DNA of 64,000 nucleotides from Chryseobacterium potabilaquae (GTDB lineage Bacteria; Bacteroidota; Bacteroidia; Flavobacteriales; Weeksellaceae). Below are positions 44,827 through 53,530 of the stretch, piece after piece. Each line of letters opens with the position of its first letter. The first letter of the stretch is position 1. A program made the position numbers and the translations under genes. The notes beneath the pieces are model-generated. The model did not search any database, had not been told where the DNA came from, and saw only the letters and a program-made list of their open reading frames with translations. The stretch lies in assembly GCF_902728265.1 (NCBI RefSeq), contig NZ_CACVBR010000016.1, forward strand, positions 1 through 64,000. The letters run 5' to 3'.

Positions 44827-45279
44827 ATGAAAGTAAAAATTTTTAAGATAAGATTACCGGAAGAATTATTGCACCATGACCAAAAAACATTGGACTGTTT
44901 TCTTGAATGTAATGAAATTATAAAAACAGAAACAGCTTTTGTGCATGATGAAAATTATTGGTCTGTGATTTTATATTATGAAGAACAAAAACTTATAGAA
45001 AATAGAGTAAAAGAATCCAAGAGTAAAAAATATTCGGCTGAGGATACTATTTTGAATGAAGATGAAGAACATATATTAGAGGCGCTTAAATATTGGAGGT
45101 CAGAAAAAGCAAAGGAACAAAACCTACCCATTTATTTTATTGCAACAAATAAAGAATTAATATCAGTAGCAAAATATAGACCTGCAAAAAAGCAAGAACT
45201 CTTAGATATTAAAGGTTTTGGAAAACATAAAATAGAAAATTATGGAGAAGAGATTTTAGAAATTCTAGAAAGTATTTGA
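44827..45279 (+). CDS. HRDC-domain protein
   Basis: The protein has 150 residues from the ATG at 44827; a GTG at 44824 would add one residue. The C-terminal half is an HRDC domain (ILEALKYWRSEKAKEQNLPIYFIATNKELISVAKYRPAKKQELLDIKGFG, about residues 78-130), a nucleic-acid or protein binding module found in RecQ and RNase D. The N-terminal half is unclassified. No helicase or nuclease core is present. With ssb directly upstream it probably takes part in DNA handling. Confidence 0.82.
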   Translation: MKVKIFKIRLPEELLHHDQKTLDCFLECNEIIKTETAFVHDENYWSVILYYEEQKLIENRVKESKSKKYSAEDTILNEDEEHILEALKYWRSEKAKEQNLPIYFIATNKELISVAKYRPAKKQELLDIKGFGKHKIENYGEEILEILESI

Positions 45280-45312
45280 TTTTTAGAACTTAGAATGCAA
45301 ATGATTGAAATG

Positions 45313-45340
45313 AAAGCCGATTATTTTATTTGTCGGCTTT
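45313..45340 (+). terminator. Terminator after the HRDC gene
   Basis: AAAGCCGA (45313-45320) pairs with TCGGCTTT (45333-45340), followed by TT and an A/T stretch, 33 bp after the stop codon. Confidence 0.65.
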
Positions 45341-45388
45341 TTACTTGAATCAAAATGAGAAGATAGATAAAAAGTCTTTTCAATTGTT

Positions 45389-45396
45389 TATTTTTG
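45389..45396 (+). promoter_or_regulatory. hisS -7 element
   Basis: TATTTTTG matches TAnnTTTG, 30 nt before the hisS ATG. It lies over the TTG codon that would begin a longer hisS frame, which speaks against that longer frame. Confidence 0.5.
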
Positions 45397-45426
45397 CATT
45401 ACTTATCATTTATTAAAAATTATAAA

Positions 45427-46779
45427 ATGAAGCCAAGCTTAGCAAAAGGGACGAGAGATTTTACAGCCATAGAAGTTTCCAGAAGAAGATATATTATTAA
45501 TGCTTTACAGAAAAACTTTGAATTATTTGGATTCCAACCACTGGAGACGCCTAGTTTTGAAAATCTTTCCACATTAACAGGGAAGTATGGAGAAGAAGGC
45601 GATCGTTTGATTTTTAAAATTTTAAACTCAGGAGATTATACAGCTAAAGTTAATCAGGAAAACTGGGATTATAAAAATCACCAAAAGCTGACAACTCAAA
45701 TTTCAGATAAAGCACTCCGTTATGATCTTACTGTACCTTTTGCAAGATTTGTCGCAATGAATCATGGACAATTAACATTTCCATATAAAAGATATCAGAT
45801 ACAACCTGTTTGGAGAGCAGATCGACCACAAAAAGGTAGGTTTAGAGAGTTTTATCAATGTGACGCTGATGTAGTAGGAAGTAAAAGCCTCTTACAAGAA
45901 GTGGAACTCATTCAATTGTATTTTAAATCTTTCTCTGATTTGAAGATTCCTGTAACTATTCATGTAAATAATAGAAAAATACTTTCAGGTTTAGCAGAAT
46001 ATGCAGGAATTACAGATAAGTTAATTGATTTTACTGTAGCGCTTGATAAACTGGATAAGATTGGAAAAGAGGGAGTTGTAAAAGAATTATTAGAAAAAGA
46101 AATTTCTCAAGAATCCGTTGATAAATTAGATTTTTTGTTTACTCAGTCAGAAGATGCCTTGGAAAATTTGTTACAATTAAAAGAAAGATTTGTAGGCAAT
46201 GAAATCGGACTGCAAGGAGTTGACGAATTAGAATTTGTACTTACACAATCACTGAGCCTAGGGGTTGATATGCAAAATCTAGTGTTTAATATCACTTTGG
46301 CTAGAGGTTTAGATTATTATACAGGGGCTATTTTTGAAGTAAAAGCGGATGGAGTACAGATGGGGTCTATTGGAGGAGGTGGAAGGTATGATAACCTGAC
46401 AGAAGTCTTCGGGGTAAAAAATATTCCGGGAATGGGAATTTCCTTTGGCTTAGATAGAATTTATCTTGTCATGGAGGAATTGGATCTTTTTCCTCAGGAA
46501 GCAACCTCAAAAGTAGAATATTTATTTGCGAACTTTGGACAAGAAGAGTGGATATTAGAAGCGCTAAAATTGATTATGCAGCTGAGAGAAAAAAGTATAT
46601 CTGCGGAAATGTATCCCGAAAGCACAAAATTAAATAAACAATTTACCTACGCTGAAAAGAAAGGAATAAGAAATATTGTTTTTCTGGGAGAAGAAGAAAT
46701 TAAAAATAGAAAAGTTACCTATAAAGATCTTGAAGCTGGAGAGCAGAAAACAGTCTCTTTGGAAGAATTTTTAGGATAA
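45427..46779 (+). CDS. hisS: Histidyl-tRNA synthetase
   Basis: This protein has 450 residues from the ATG at 45427 ([11 protein letters not shown] start, as in homologs). The class II synthetase motifs are present: motif 1 in [15 protein letters not shown], motif 2 in [29 protein letters not shown], the histidine-A motif [14 protein letters not shown], and motif 3 in [14 protein letters not shown]. The C-terminal anticodon-binding domain follows (about residues 360-450). It charges tRNA-His in the cytoplasm. It is a single gene with its own promoter and terminator. Confidence 0.95.
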   Translation: MKPSLAKGTRDFTAIEVSRRRYIINALQKNFELFGFQPLETPSFENLSTLTGKYGEEGDRLIFKILNSGDYTAKVNQENWDYKNHQKLTTQISDKALRYDLTVPFARFVAMNHGQLTFPYKRYQIQPVWRADRPQKGRFREFYQCDADVVGSKSLLQEVELIQLYFKSFSDLKIPVTIHVNNRKILSGLAEYAGITDKLIDFTVALDKLDKIGKEGVVKELLEKEISQESVDKLDFLFTQSEDALENLLQLKERFVGNEIGLQGVDELEFVLTQSLSLGVDMQNLVFNITLARGLDYYTGAIFEVKADGVQMGSIGGGGRYDNLTEVFGVKNIPGMGISFGLDRIYLVMEELDLFPQEATSKVEYLFANFGQEEWILEALKLIMQLREKSISAEMYPESTKLNKQFTYAEKKGIRNIVFLGEEEIKNRKVTYKDLEAGEQKTVSLEEFLG

Positions 46780-46803
46780 TTAAATCTGAAAATATAATAG
46801 GGA

Positions 46804-46826
46804 AGCACCATCAAACAGATGGTGCT
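46804..46826 (+). terminator. hisS terminator
   Basis: AGCACCATC pairs with GATGGTGCT around a 5-nt loop, followed by TTTTG, 25 bp after the stop codon. Confidence 0.75.
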
Positions 46827-46837
46827 TTTGTTATATA

Positions 46838-47307
46838 TGTATTATTAAAAGATTTATATTTGTAACAAATATTTCTCAAATAATGAGTGAAAAATCAGTA
46901 TTTGATGAAATATAAAGAATAGTTGGGTAAATTAGATATTAACTTATCATTTTTACTAGATAAGGAAATAAGTAAAGGAATTTAACAGCTCTTAAAATAA
47001 TAAGTAAAGGTAAAAGAAAATAGAGTGTAATGGAAGAAGAATTTATTGAACAGAAAATATAATAGACAGACTATGATAAAAGAAATTGTTTTTAAAACAT
47101 TAAATTGGAGGTGGTATTTTACCTCTTTCATTACATTATTTTTTGTTTACCATTGAGGAAGGAGATTGGGGAGATTATTACGGAAGCAAAGTTGAAGTTT
47201 GGTTTCAACCTGAAGATCCAGCAAAACCGGAAAGAAAATTATTGACCAAAAATTATATTATTCAAGGTTTTTAATCTGTTATTTTTGATTTAGTACAATT
47301 ATACCTC
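46838..47307. other. Gap with remnants of decayed genes
   Basis: No intact gene is present between the hisS terminator and the methyltransferase. Several short frames start well and stop soon (MSEKSVFDEI at 46883; MEEEFIEQKI at 47031; MIKEIVFKTLNWRWYFT at about 47072). The open stretch at 47149-47274 reads like a real C-terminus. The region looks like one or more genes in decay. Confidence 0.45.
47149..47274 (+). pseudogene. Start-less C-terminal gene fragment
   Basis: This 41-codon frame reads TIEEGDWGDYYGSKVEVWFQ and ends LLTKNYIIQGF and a stop. The composition (aromatic, acidic, with a Pro-Glu-Asp turn) is that of a folded protein rather than random AT-rich DNA. It has no start codon, and the frame before it (MIKEIVFKTLNWRWYF) stops at 47151-47155, overlapping it in another frame as if a frameshift split one gene. 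The family is not recognised. Confidence 0.4.
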
Positions 47308-48105
47308 ATGAAAAACTATTTAGAAATCAATAAAAACTCATGGAATGCAAAAGTAGAGCCTCATTTAAAATCAGATTTTTATTTTGTAGACGAGTTTTTA
47401 AAGGGAAGAAGTTCATTAAACTCTATTGAATTAGAGCTTTTGGGTAACGTTCAAAATAAAACGATTTTACATCTGCAATGCCATTTCGGACAAGACTCTA
47501 TTTCTTTATCAAGATTGGGTGCTAAAGTTACGGGGATTGATTTATCCGATAAAGCAATTAACGCAGCTAATGATTTATCTAAAAAATGTGGCACTGATAC
47601 CACATTTATTTGTTCGGATGTATACCAACTGCCAGATCTTCTCAATGAAAAATTTGATATAGTTTTTACAAGTTATGGAACGATAGGCTGGTTGCCGGAT
47701 CTCAACAAGTGGGCAAAGGTTATCAGTCATTTTCTTAAACCTAACGGATTGTTTATTATGGCTGAATTCCATCCTGTAGTGTGGATGTTTGATGATGATT
47801 TTACCAAAATATCCTATAATTATTTTAATGAAAAACCTATTATTGAAACCTATAGCGGAACGTATGCGGATCAAGAGGCACAGATTACTCAGGAATATGT
47901 GATGTGGAACCATTCTTTATCTGAAGTTTTTCAAAGTATGAATAATAATCATATTCAAATACAACATTTTGAAGAATATGATTGGTCGCCTTATCCTTGT
48001 TTTAAACATGTAGAGGAGTTTGAACAAGGAAAGTGGAGGATATCTCAATTCGGAAATAAGGTTCCTTTGGTTTTTTCTTTGATGGCAAACAAAAAATCAT
48101 CGTAG
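47308..48105 (+). CDS. Class I SAM-dependent methyltransferase
   Basis: This 265-residue cytoplasmic protein has the Rossmann methyltransferase core: motif I KTILHLQCHFGQDSISLSRLGAKVTGIDLSDKAI (about residues 50-85), motif II DIVFTSYGTIGWLPDLNKW, and a Pro-containing motif near FLKPNGLFIMAEFHP. The substrate is unknown. The stop codon lies inside the left arm of the terminator that follows. No partner gene is beside it. Confidence 0.85.
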   Translation: MKNYLEINKNSWNAKVEPHLKSDFYFVDEFLKGRSSLNSIELELLGNVQNKTILHLQCHFGQDSISLSRLGAKVTGIDLSDKAINAANDLSKKCGTDTTFICSDVYQLPDLLNEKFDIVFTSYGTIGWLPDLNKWAKVISHFLKPNGLFIMAEFHPVVWMFDDDFTKISYNYFNEKPIIETYSGTYADQEAQITQEYVMWNHSLSEVFQSMNNNHIQIQHFEEYDWSPYPCFKHVEEFEQGKWRISQFGNKVPLVFSLMANKKSS

Positions 48106-48128
48106 TCTAAAAACTGACGATGATTTTT
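48092..48128. terminator. Terminator between methyltransferase and YtxH-like gene
   Basis: A 12-bp perfect stem (AAAAATCATCGT, 48092-48103, with 48117-48128) ends in TTTTT and overlaps the methyltransferase stop codon. It stands between convergent genes. Confidence 0.75.
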
Positions 48129-48159
48129 ATATATGAATGTTAAAATAAACTAGTCTTGA

Positions 48160-48393
48160 TTAAGAGGGGTTTTCAGTTTTTGGCTTCATCTCGTCCACTT
48201 TAGTTTGTACTTGTGATGCCACATCGTTTGCCTTATTTTTAAGATCATTTCCCCATTTATTAAGATTATCCTTAGCATTGTTAATCTTATCTTTTACCAC
48301 TTGTTGCTGCTCAGGGCTGGATTTTTTATATTTCCAGTAAGCTAAAGCACCCAAACCTAATAGAGCTAATAAGCCATTTGTTTTATTTCCCAT
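48160..48393 (-). CDS. Small YtxH-like membrane-anchored protein
   Basis: This 77-residue protein has one N-terminal membrane segment (NGLLALLGLGALAYWKY) and a long amphipathic, Asn/Lys/Asp-rich helix (VVKDKINNAKDNLNKWGNDLKNKANDVASQVQTKVDEM). It resembles YtxH or stress-linked small proteins of Gram-negative bacteria. The function is unknown. It is a single gene. Confidence 0.65.
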   Translation of the reverse strand: MGNKTNGLLALLGLGALAYWKYKKSSPEQQQVVKDKINNAKDNLNKWGNDLKNKANDVASQVQTKVDEMKPKTENPS

Positions 48394-48492
48394 GATTTTA
48401 CTTTTTTATGTTAATATATTAGAATTTGTTATATAGTAAATATGTAAATTACGTGCCAAAAAAAGCAGTTGGATTATAAAATAATGTTAAAG

Positions 48493-49335
48493 TTAATGAA
48501 AGACTTCGAAATTTTTTCCATCAAAACTGGCAAAAACCATAGTAGGATAGGAGTTAGCATGGTAAATATTTCCATGATTATCAATAGCTATAACGCCAGC
48601 AAAACCATCAATAGCTTTTAATTCTTCAAAAGTTTTTTGGAATGCATTTTCTAAAGTCATTCCATCAGTCACTCTGGTTACGATTTTTGTAGCAGTCGCA
48701 TTACTTACAATATCTTCCCCAACGCCTGTACAACTTACCGCACAAAATGGGTTGGCATAATTTCCCGCTACTGTTGCAGAGTCTGAGATCCTCCCAGGAA
48801 TTTCAAAACCCTTTCCTCCTGTAGAAGTTGCCGCAGCTAATTTTCCATTTTTATCGATTGCTACACACCCTACAGTTCCTTTACCATTGCTTTTAAGCTT
48901 TTCATTATATTCTTTTCTTCTTTGAGGAATTTCAGTTGAAAAGTTTTCAAAACCATTTTCCATAGCATAATTTTTTGCTCCAACTCCTCCCAAGACTCTA
49001 TCGTCTTCTATGATAAGCTTTTTGGCAACTTCTATAGGATTTTTTACCCCTTGAATATTGATAACGCCGCTTAATTTTTGTGTTTCACCATCCATTATGG
49101 CAGCACTCATACGAATTATGCCATCGCTTTGAATCTGAGAACCAATCCCTGCATTGTAAAGAGGGTCATTCTCTAAAAGAGAAACAGCATAAGCTACCGC
49201 ATCAAATGCGGAATGATGCTGAAGATACTCAAAAGCCAATCTTGCTATATTTTTTAATGAATTTTGTTTAGCGAGTTTAATCTCACTGCTTTGTTCGCTT
49301 TCTGAGAAAAAGCCTCCATGTATAATTAGTTTCAT
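48493..49335 (-). CDS. iaaA: Isoaspartyl peptidase / L-asparaginase family (IaaA-like)
   Basis: This 280-residue Ntn hydrolase is made as a precursor that cleaves itself before the catalytic threonine in GKGTVGCVAIDKNGK (about residue 154). The alpha part (IIHGGFF...YNAGIGSQIQSDG...MDG) and beta part (STGGKGFEIPGRISDSA, CTGVGED) match the family. E. coli IaaA has 321 residues, so this is a compact form. It cleaves isoaspartyl (beta-Asp) dipeptides. Being next to cyanophycinase, it is the natural enzyme to split beta-Asp-Arg into aspartate and arginine. Confidence 0.87.
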   Translation of the reverse strand: MKLIIHGGFFSESEQSSEIKLAKQNSLKNIARLAFEYLQHHSAFDAVAYAVSLLENDPLYNAGIGSQIQSDGIIRMSAAIMDGETQKLSGVINIQGVKNPIEVAKKLIIEDDRVLGGVGAKNYAMENGFENFSTEIPQRRKEYNEKLKSNGKGTVGCVAIDKNGKLAAATSTGGKGFEIPGRISDSATVAGNYANPFCAVSCTGVGEDIVSNATATKIVTRVTDGMTLENAFQKTFEELKAIDGFAGVIAIDNHGNIYHANSYPTMVFASFDGKNFEVFH

Positions 49336-49366
49336 GATAATTGTACTATTATATATTAAAATATGA

Positions 49367-49405
49367 ATGGTCAGATTTTAAAAGTAAAAATAAAAATCTG
49401 ACCAT
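49367..49405 (-). terminator. Terminator between cphB and iaaA
   Basis: A 13-bp perfect stem (ATGGTCAGATTTT, 49367-49379, with 49393-49405) lies in the 96-bp gap after cphB. The following minus-strand T run is modest, so partial read-through into iaaA is possible. Confidence 0.6.
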
Positions 49406-49431
49406 CAAAATGTATAGATAACAAGACTATT

Positions 49432-50322
49432 TTATTTATCTTGTGGTATGGGATTAAATTGAGAGTTTTCTATAGTAAGAGTTCGAGTAGTAAGGTCATA
49501 ATGATCATTCATTGACATCACATGGACGGTTAGGTTGTCAATTGAAATAGGTTCTCCTAGATTAATGTTTGTCAAATTAGTATCTTTTATAAACCTTCCA
49601 TCTACAATAATAACAAGCCCGGATCCAACAGCGGTCATCACATCATTATAGATAAAAAGTCCGGTATCTTCTCCTAAACCAATTCCTAGAGTTCTTGGGT
49701 TATTAACAACCGCTTGGAAAAGCCGTCCAATTCTTCCTCTTTGTACAAAATGAGTATCTATAATAACATTATCTATTAAGCCGAGTCCTTGCGTGGTTTT
49801 TATTTCACCTTTTAATAGAGCTTCAGAGCTGCTTCCTTGGTAGATCATGTTTTCAGAAGCTGCTGCTGCACCTGCTGATGTTCCTGAATAGATAAAATCC
49901 TGTTCTTGGTATTTTAATAAAATGGTATCATGGAATCGCGTACCTCCTAAAATAGAAGTTAATCGTAATTGGTCTCCACCAGTAAACATAACAACATCTG
50001 CTGCATTTGCTCTAGCAACCATAGCATCAGAATTAGCCTCTTCTCGATTGTGAATATCTAGAATATTTACATTTTTAGCCCCTAAAAATTCAAAGGCTTT
50101 TTTATATTCTGTACCTACAATTTGCGGGATTTGAGAAGCAGTAGTTATAATTTCAATAACGGAATTTTCTTTATGCTTAGATTCATTAATAATTTTCCTT
50201 AAAATGCCTCTTTCAAAAAAGTTAAGGTTTTTTTCAATGTTCTGATCAAAATCAGATTCTGCAAAGCTGCCTTTATTGACCGCTCCTCCGATAATAATTA
50301 ATTTTCCAACAGGTTTCATCAT
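49432..50322 (-). CDS. cphB: Cyanophycinase
   Basis: This 296-residue S51-type serine exopeptidase is full length for CphB. It has the opening GKLIIIGGAVNKG, MFTGGDQLRL, the nucleophile elbow SGTSAGAAAASENMI (serine at about 149), and the GIGLGEDTGLFI strand. It releases beta-Asp-Arg dipeptides from cyanophycin. It has no signal peptide, so it acts on an intracellular store. Adjacent ATGs at 50322 and 50319 can both start it; a -7 element lies only 5 nt upstream. It diverges from cphA and precedes iaaA. Confidence 0.93.
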   Translation of the reverse strand: MMKPVGKLIIIGGAVNKGSFAESDFDQNIEKNLNFFERGILRKIINESKHKENSVIEIITTASQIPQIVGTEYKKAFEFLGAKNVNILDIHNREEANSDAMVARANAADVVMFTGGDQLRLTSILGGTRFHDTILLKYQEQDFIYSGTSAGAAAASENMIYQGSSSEALLKGEIKTTQGLGLIDNVIIDTHFVQRGRIGRLFQAVVNNPRTLGIGLGEDTGLFIYNDVMTAVGSGLVIIVDGRFIKDTNLTNINLGEPISIDNLTVHVMSMNDHYDLTTRTLTIENSQFNPIPQDK

Positions 50323-50327
50323 GTATG

Positions 50328-50335
50328 CAAATTTA
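50328..50335 (-). promoter_or_regulatory. cphB -7 element with near-leaderless start
   Basis: On the minus strand TAAATTTG (50335-50328) lies 5 nt before the cphB ATG, and TTTCG (50359-50355) is a weak -33 about 19 bp upstream. The message would start at or within the first codon. Confidence 0.45.
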
Positions 50336-50467
50336 AAAAATTATTAATATTTTGCGAAATTCGTGCCATATTTAAATTGATTGTTAATGTTTTAAGATTG
50401 TTAATTGATATTTATTTCTCGTTGATAAATCTTTAAGCGTAGTATAGTTTCGTTTAGGGTTTTACAT

Positions 50468-50475
50468 TATCTTTG
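50468..50475 (+). promoter_or_regulatory. cphA -7 element
   Basis: TATCTTTG matches TAnnTTTG, 45 nt before the cphA start codon. No good -33 TTG is present at 19-21 bp. Confidence 0.45.
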
Positions 50476-50520
50476 ACTTTGAAATGGAGTTATTGAATTT
50501 GTTAAAAATGCAAATAAATT

Positions 50521-53148
50521 ATGAAAATTGAAAAGATACAAGCATTGAGTGGTTCTAATATATGGAGTATTAGGCGTAAGAAGCTGATACAGATGAGATT
50601 GGATCTAGAGGAGCTGGAAAATTATCCGACGAATAAGATTGAAGGATTTAGAGAAAGAATAGAAAAATTTATGCCTTCTCTGATCACTCATCGATGTTCA
50701 GAAGGAGTTGAAGGAGGTTTTTTTCATAGAGTAGAAACGGGCACTTGGATGGGGCATGTTATTGAACACATTGCATTGGAAATTCAGACGTTGGCCGGAA
50801 TGGATGTGGGATTTGGAAGAACACGTGAAACAAAAACTCCCGGAGTTTATAATGTTGTATTTAATTATATTGAGGAAAATGCAGGTATTTATGCCGCAGA
50901 AGAAGCGGTAAAGATAGCAATGGCTTTAGTCGAAGATCAAGAATATGACTTAAATGATTGTATTAAAAAATTAAAAGAGATAAGAGAAAGTGTTCGTTTG
51001 GGACCTTCAACAGGGAGTATTGTAGAAGAGGCTGTTTCTAGAAAAATTCCTTGGATTCGCTTAGGTACTAATTCCTTGGTACAATTGGGATATGGTGTTA
51101 ATCAACAAAGATTTCAGGCAACTATTACGGGAAAAACCAGCTCAATAGCTGTGGATATTGCATGTAATAAAGGTTTAACAAAAAGAATGCTTCACGATGC
51201 AGCAATACCGGTTCCAATTGGAGATTTAATTACAGATGAAATCGGTTTGGAAAATGCAATAAATAAAATAAACTATCCTATTGTTATAAAGCCGTTAGAC
51301 GGCAATCATGGAAAGGGCTCATCGATTAATGTAAATAATTGGGAAGCTGCTAAAATTGGGTTGGAATATGCTCAACAATATTCTAAAAAAGTCATTGTAG
51401 AAAAATATATTACAGGATATGATTTTAGAGTTTTAGTTATTAACAATAAAATGGTTGCAGCAGCAAGAAGAGTTCCTGCTCATATTATAGGAGATGGACA
51501 GCTTACAATTCAACAACTCATCAATAAAGAAAACCAAGATCCAAGAAGAGGATATGGGCATGAAAATGTCTTAACCGAAATTGAGGTAGATAAAGACACA
51601 TTGGAACTCCTTGAGAAGCTTCAGTATAATCTTGAAACAATTCCTCAGAAAGGAGAAGTGGTATATTTAAAATCTACCGCAAATCTTTCCACAGGAGGAA
51701 CTTCGATTGATGTAACAGATATGATACATCCCGAAAATATTACAATGGCTGAGAGGATATCAAAAATTATTGGACTTGATGTTTGCGGAATTGATATAAT
51801 GGCTGAAAACCTTACCCAACCTTTAAAAGAGAGTGGAGGAGCTATTATTGAAGTGAATGCAGCTCCAGGATTTAGAATGCATTTAGCACCCAGTGAGGGG
51901 CTTCCAAGAAATGTAGCTGCTCCAGTTGTGGATATGTTATATCCACCAGGAAGACCTTTTACTATTCCTATTATTGCAGTAACAGGAACAAATGGTAAAA
52001 CCACCACGACACGCCTTATAGCTCATATAGTAAAGAGTAATGGATATAGAGTAGGATTTACGACTTCGGATGGGATTTATATTCAGAATACCATGCTTTC
52101 AAAAGGTGATACTACGGGGCCACTTTCAGCTGAATTTATTTTAAAAGATCCAACAGTGGAGTTTGCTGTATTGGAAACAGCAAGAGGGGGAATTCTTCGT
52201 TCAGGATTAGGATTTTCTCAATGTGATATTGGGGTATTAACCAATATTGAAGAAGATCATTTAGGAATGAATGATATTCATAGTTTAAAGGATCTTACAA
52301 GAGTGAAAAGGGTTGTTTTGGACAGTGTAAAGAAAAATGGATGGAGTGTTATGAATGCAGATAACATTTCTTCTATGAAAATAATTAATGATCTTGATTG
52401 TAATGTGGCTATCTTCAGTATGGATGAAAATAATCCATATATCAAAAGGTTCTCAAAAGAAGGAAAGATTGTTTGTGTATATGAAGAGGGATTTGTAACC
52501 ATTAAAAAGGGAGATTGGAAAATTAGAATTGGAAAGGCAAAAGATTTTCCGATCACGATGGAAGGGAAAGCAAGATTTATGATTGAAAATGTTTTGGCTG
52601 CGAGTTTAGCGTGTTATCTTAATGGCTTTGGAATTGAAGATATTTCTAACTCTCTAAGAACATTTATTCCAAGTGCTCAACTTACTCCTGGGCGGCTCAA
52701 TATTTTTAAATTCAAAAATTTTAAAGTATTGATTGATTTTGCCCATAATCCTTCAGGATATGAAGCAATAGAAGATTATTTAAAAAATATAGAATCCAAT
52801 AAAAAAATTGGAATTATCTCAGGAGTGGGAGATAGAAGAGATCATGACATTAGAGAATGTGGAAAGATTGCCGGTAGAATGTTTGATTATATTATTATCC
52901 GAAATGAGAAACATCTCAGAGGCAGAACAGAAGAAGATATTAATGGACTTTTGATGGAAGGAATACGGTCTTCGGGGAGAAATGTAAGCTATGAGATTAT
53001 TCCTAAAGAAATTGAGGCCTTAAAACATGCTATAAGCATGGCCGAAGAAGGAACATTTATAACCGCATTGAGTGATGTAATTTCGAATGCAATTGATCTG
53101 GTGCAGGAGTATCAAGCAAAAGAACTTCAAGAAGATATTAAAGTATAA
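50521..53148 (+). CDS. cphA: Cyanophycin synthetase
   Basis: This 875-residue enzyme builds the multi-L-arginyl-poly-L-aspartate polymer by adding aspartate and then arginine in ATP-dependent steps. It has the usual three parts: an N-terminal domain (about 1-160); an ATP-grasp domain (about 160-480, with INYPIVIKPLDGNHGKGSSIN and GAIIEVNAAPGFRMH); and a Mur-ligase-like domain (about 485-875, with VTGTNGKTTTTRLIA, ETARGGILRSGLG, DFAHNPSGYEAI and GDRRDHD). The length is normal. It diverges from cphB and ends in a terminator, so synthesis and breakdown are controlled from one 199-bp region. Confidence 0.96.
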   Translation: MKIEKIQALSGSNIWSIRRKKLIQMRLDLEELENYPTNKIEGFRERIEKFMPSLITHRCSEGVEGGFFHRVETGTWMGHVIEHIALEIQTLAGMDVGFGRTRETKTPGVYNVVFNYIEENAGIYAAEEAVKIAMALVEDQEYDLNDCIKKLKEIRESVRLGPSTGSIVEEAVSRKIPWIRLGTNSLVQLGYGVNQQRFQATITGKTSSIAVDIACNKGLTKRMLHDAAIPVPIGDLITDEIGLENAINKINYPIVIKPLDGNHGKGSSINVNNWEAAKIGLEYAQQYSKKVIVEKYITGYDFRVLVINNKMVAAARRVPAHIIGDGQLTIQQLINKENQDPRRGYGHENVLTEIEVDKDTLELLEKLQYNLETIPQKGEVVYLKSTANLSTGGTSIDVTDMIHPENITMAERISKIIGLDVCGIDIMAENLTQPLKESGGAIIEVNAAPGFRMHLAPSEGLPRNVAAPVVDMLYPPGRPFTIPIIAVTGTNGKTTTTRLIAHIVKSNGYRVGFTTSDGIYIQNTMLSKGDTTGPLSAEFILKDPTVEFAVLETARGGILRSGLGFSQCDIGVLTNIEEDHLGMNDIHSLKDLTRVKRVVLDSVKKNGWSVMNADNISSMKIINDLDCNVAIFSMDENNPYIKRFSKEGKIVCVYEEGFVTIKKGDWKIRIGKAKDFPITMEGKARFMIENVLAASLACYLNGFGIEDISNSLRTFIPSAQLTPGRLNIFKFKNFKVLIDFAHNPSGYEAIEDYLKNIESNKKIGIISGVGDRRDHDIRECGKIAGRMFDYIIIRNEKHLRGRTEEDINGLLMEGIRSSGRNVSYEIIPKEIEALKHAISMAEEGTFITALSDVISNAIDLVQEYQAKELQEDIKV

Positions 53149-53151
53149 AAT

Positions 53152-53181
53152 AAAAGGCTGTTTATTATTGAACAGCCTTTT
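53152..53181 (+). terminator. cphA terminator
   Basis: AAAAGGCTGTT (53152-53162) pairs with AACAGCCTTTT (53171-53181), followed by a T run, directly after the cphA stop codon. Confidence 0.85.
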
Positions 53182-53530
53182 TTATGGATGAGCTGTTCTG
53201 AAATATGGAGACTTTGTGTCAACTTGTTTTAGGACAGTTTATTTTTATTAAATAGCTATAATCTGAAAAATGTATGTTTTGTATTCTAGAGAGGCTCTAT
53301 AAAAATATTCCAGGGATTCAATTGTATGTTTAAAATTGAATAATGAACCTTGAATTTTAAATAAAATTTAACATCTAAATGTATAAGAAATCCTTTTAGA
53401 TAGAGTATTTTAGAATGATAAAACGAGACCAATAAAAATATACTTTTTATAAAGAATAATTCAAATATAATAAACTATTATTATTTGATGTTGTTCGTGG
53501 TTTTTTATATTAACTTAAATTAAAACCGTG
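53182..53530. other. Non-coding region upstream of glgB
   Basis: About 350 bp of AT-rich DNA with no gene. It should hold the glg operon promoter, but I could not find a clear TAnnTTTG element with a proper -33 partner. Confidence 0.4.
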
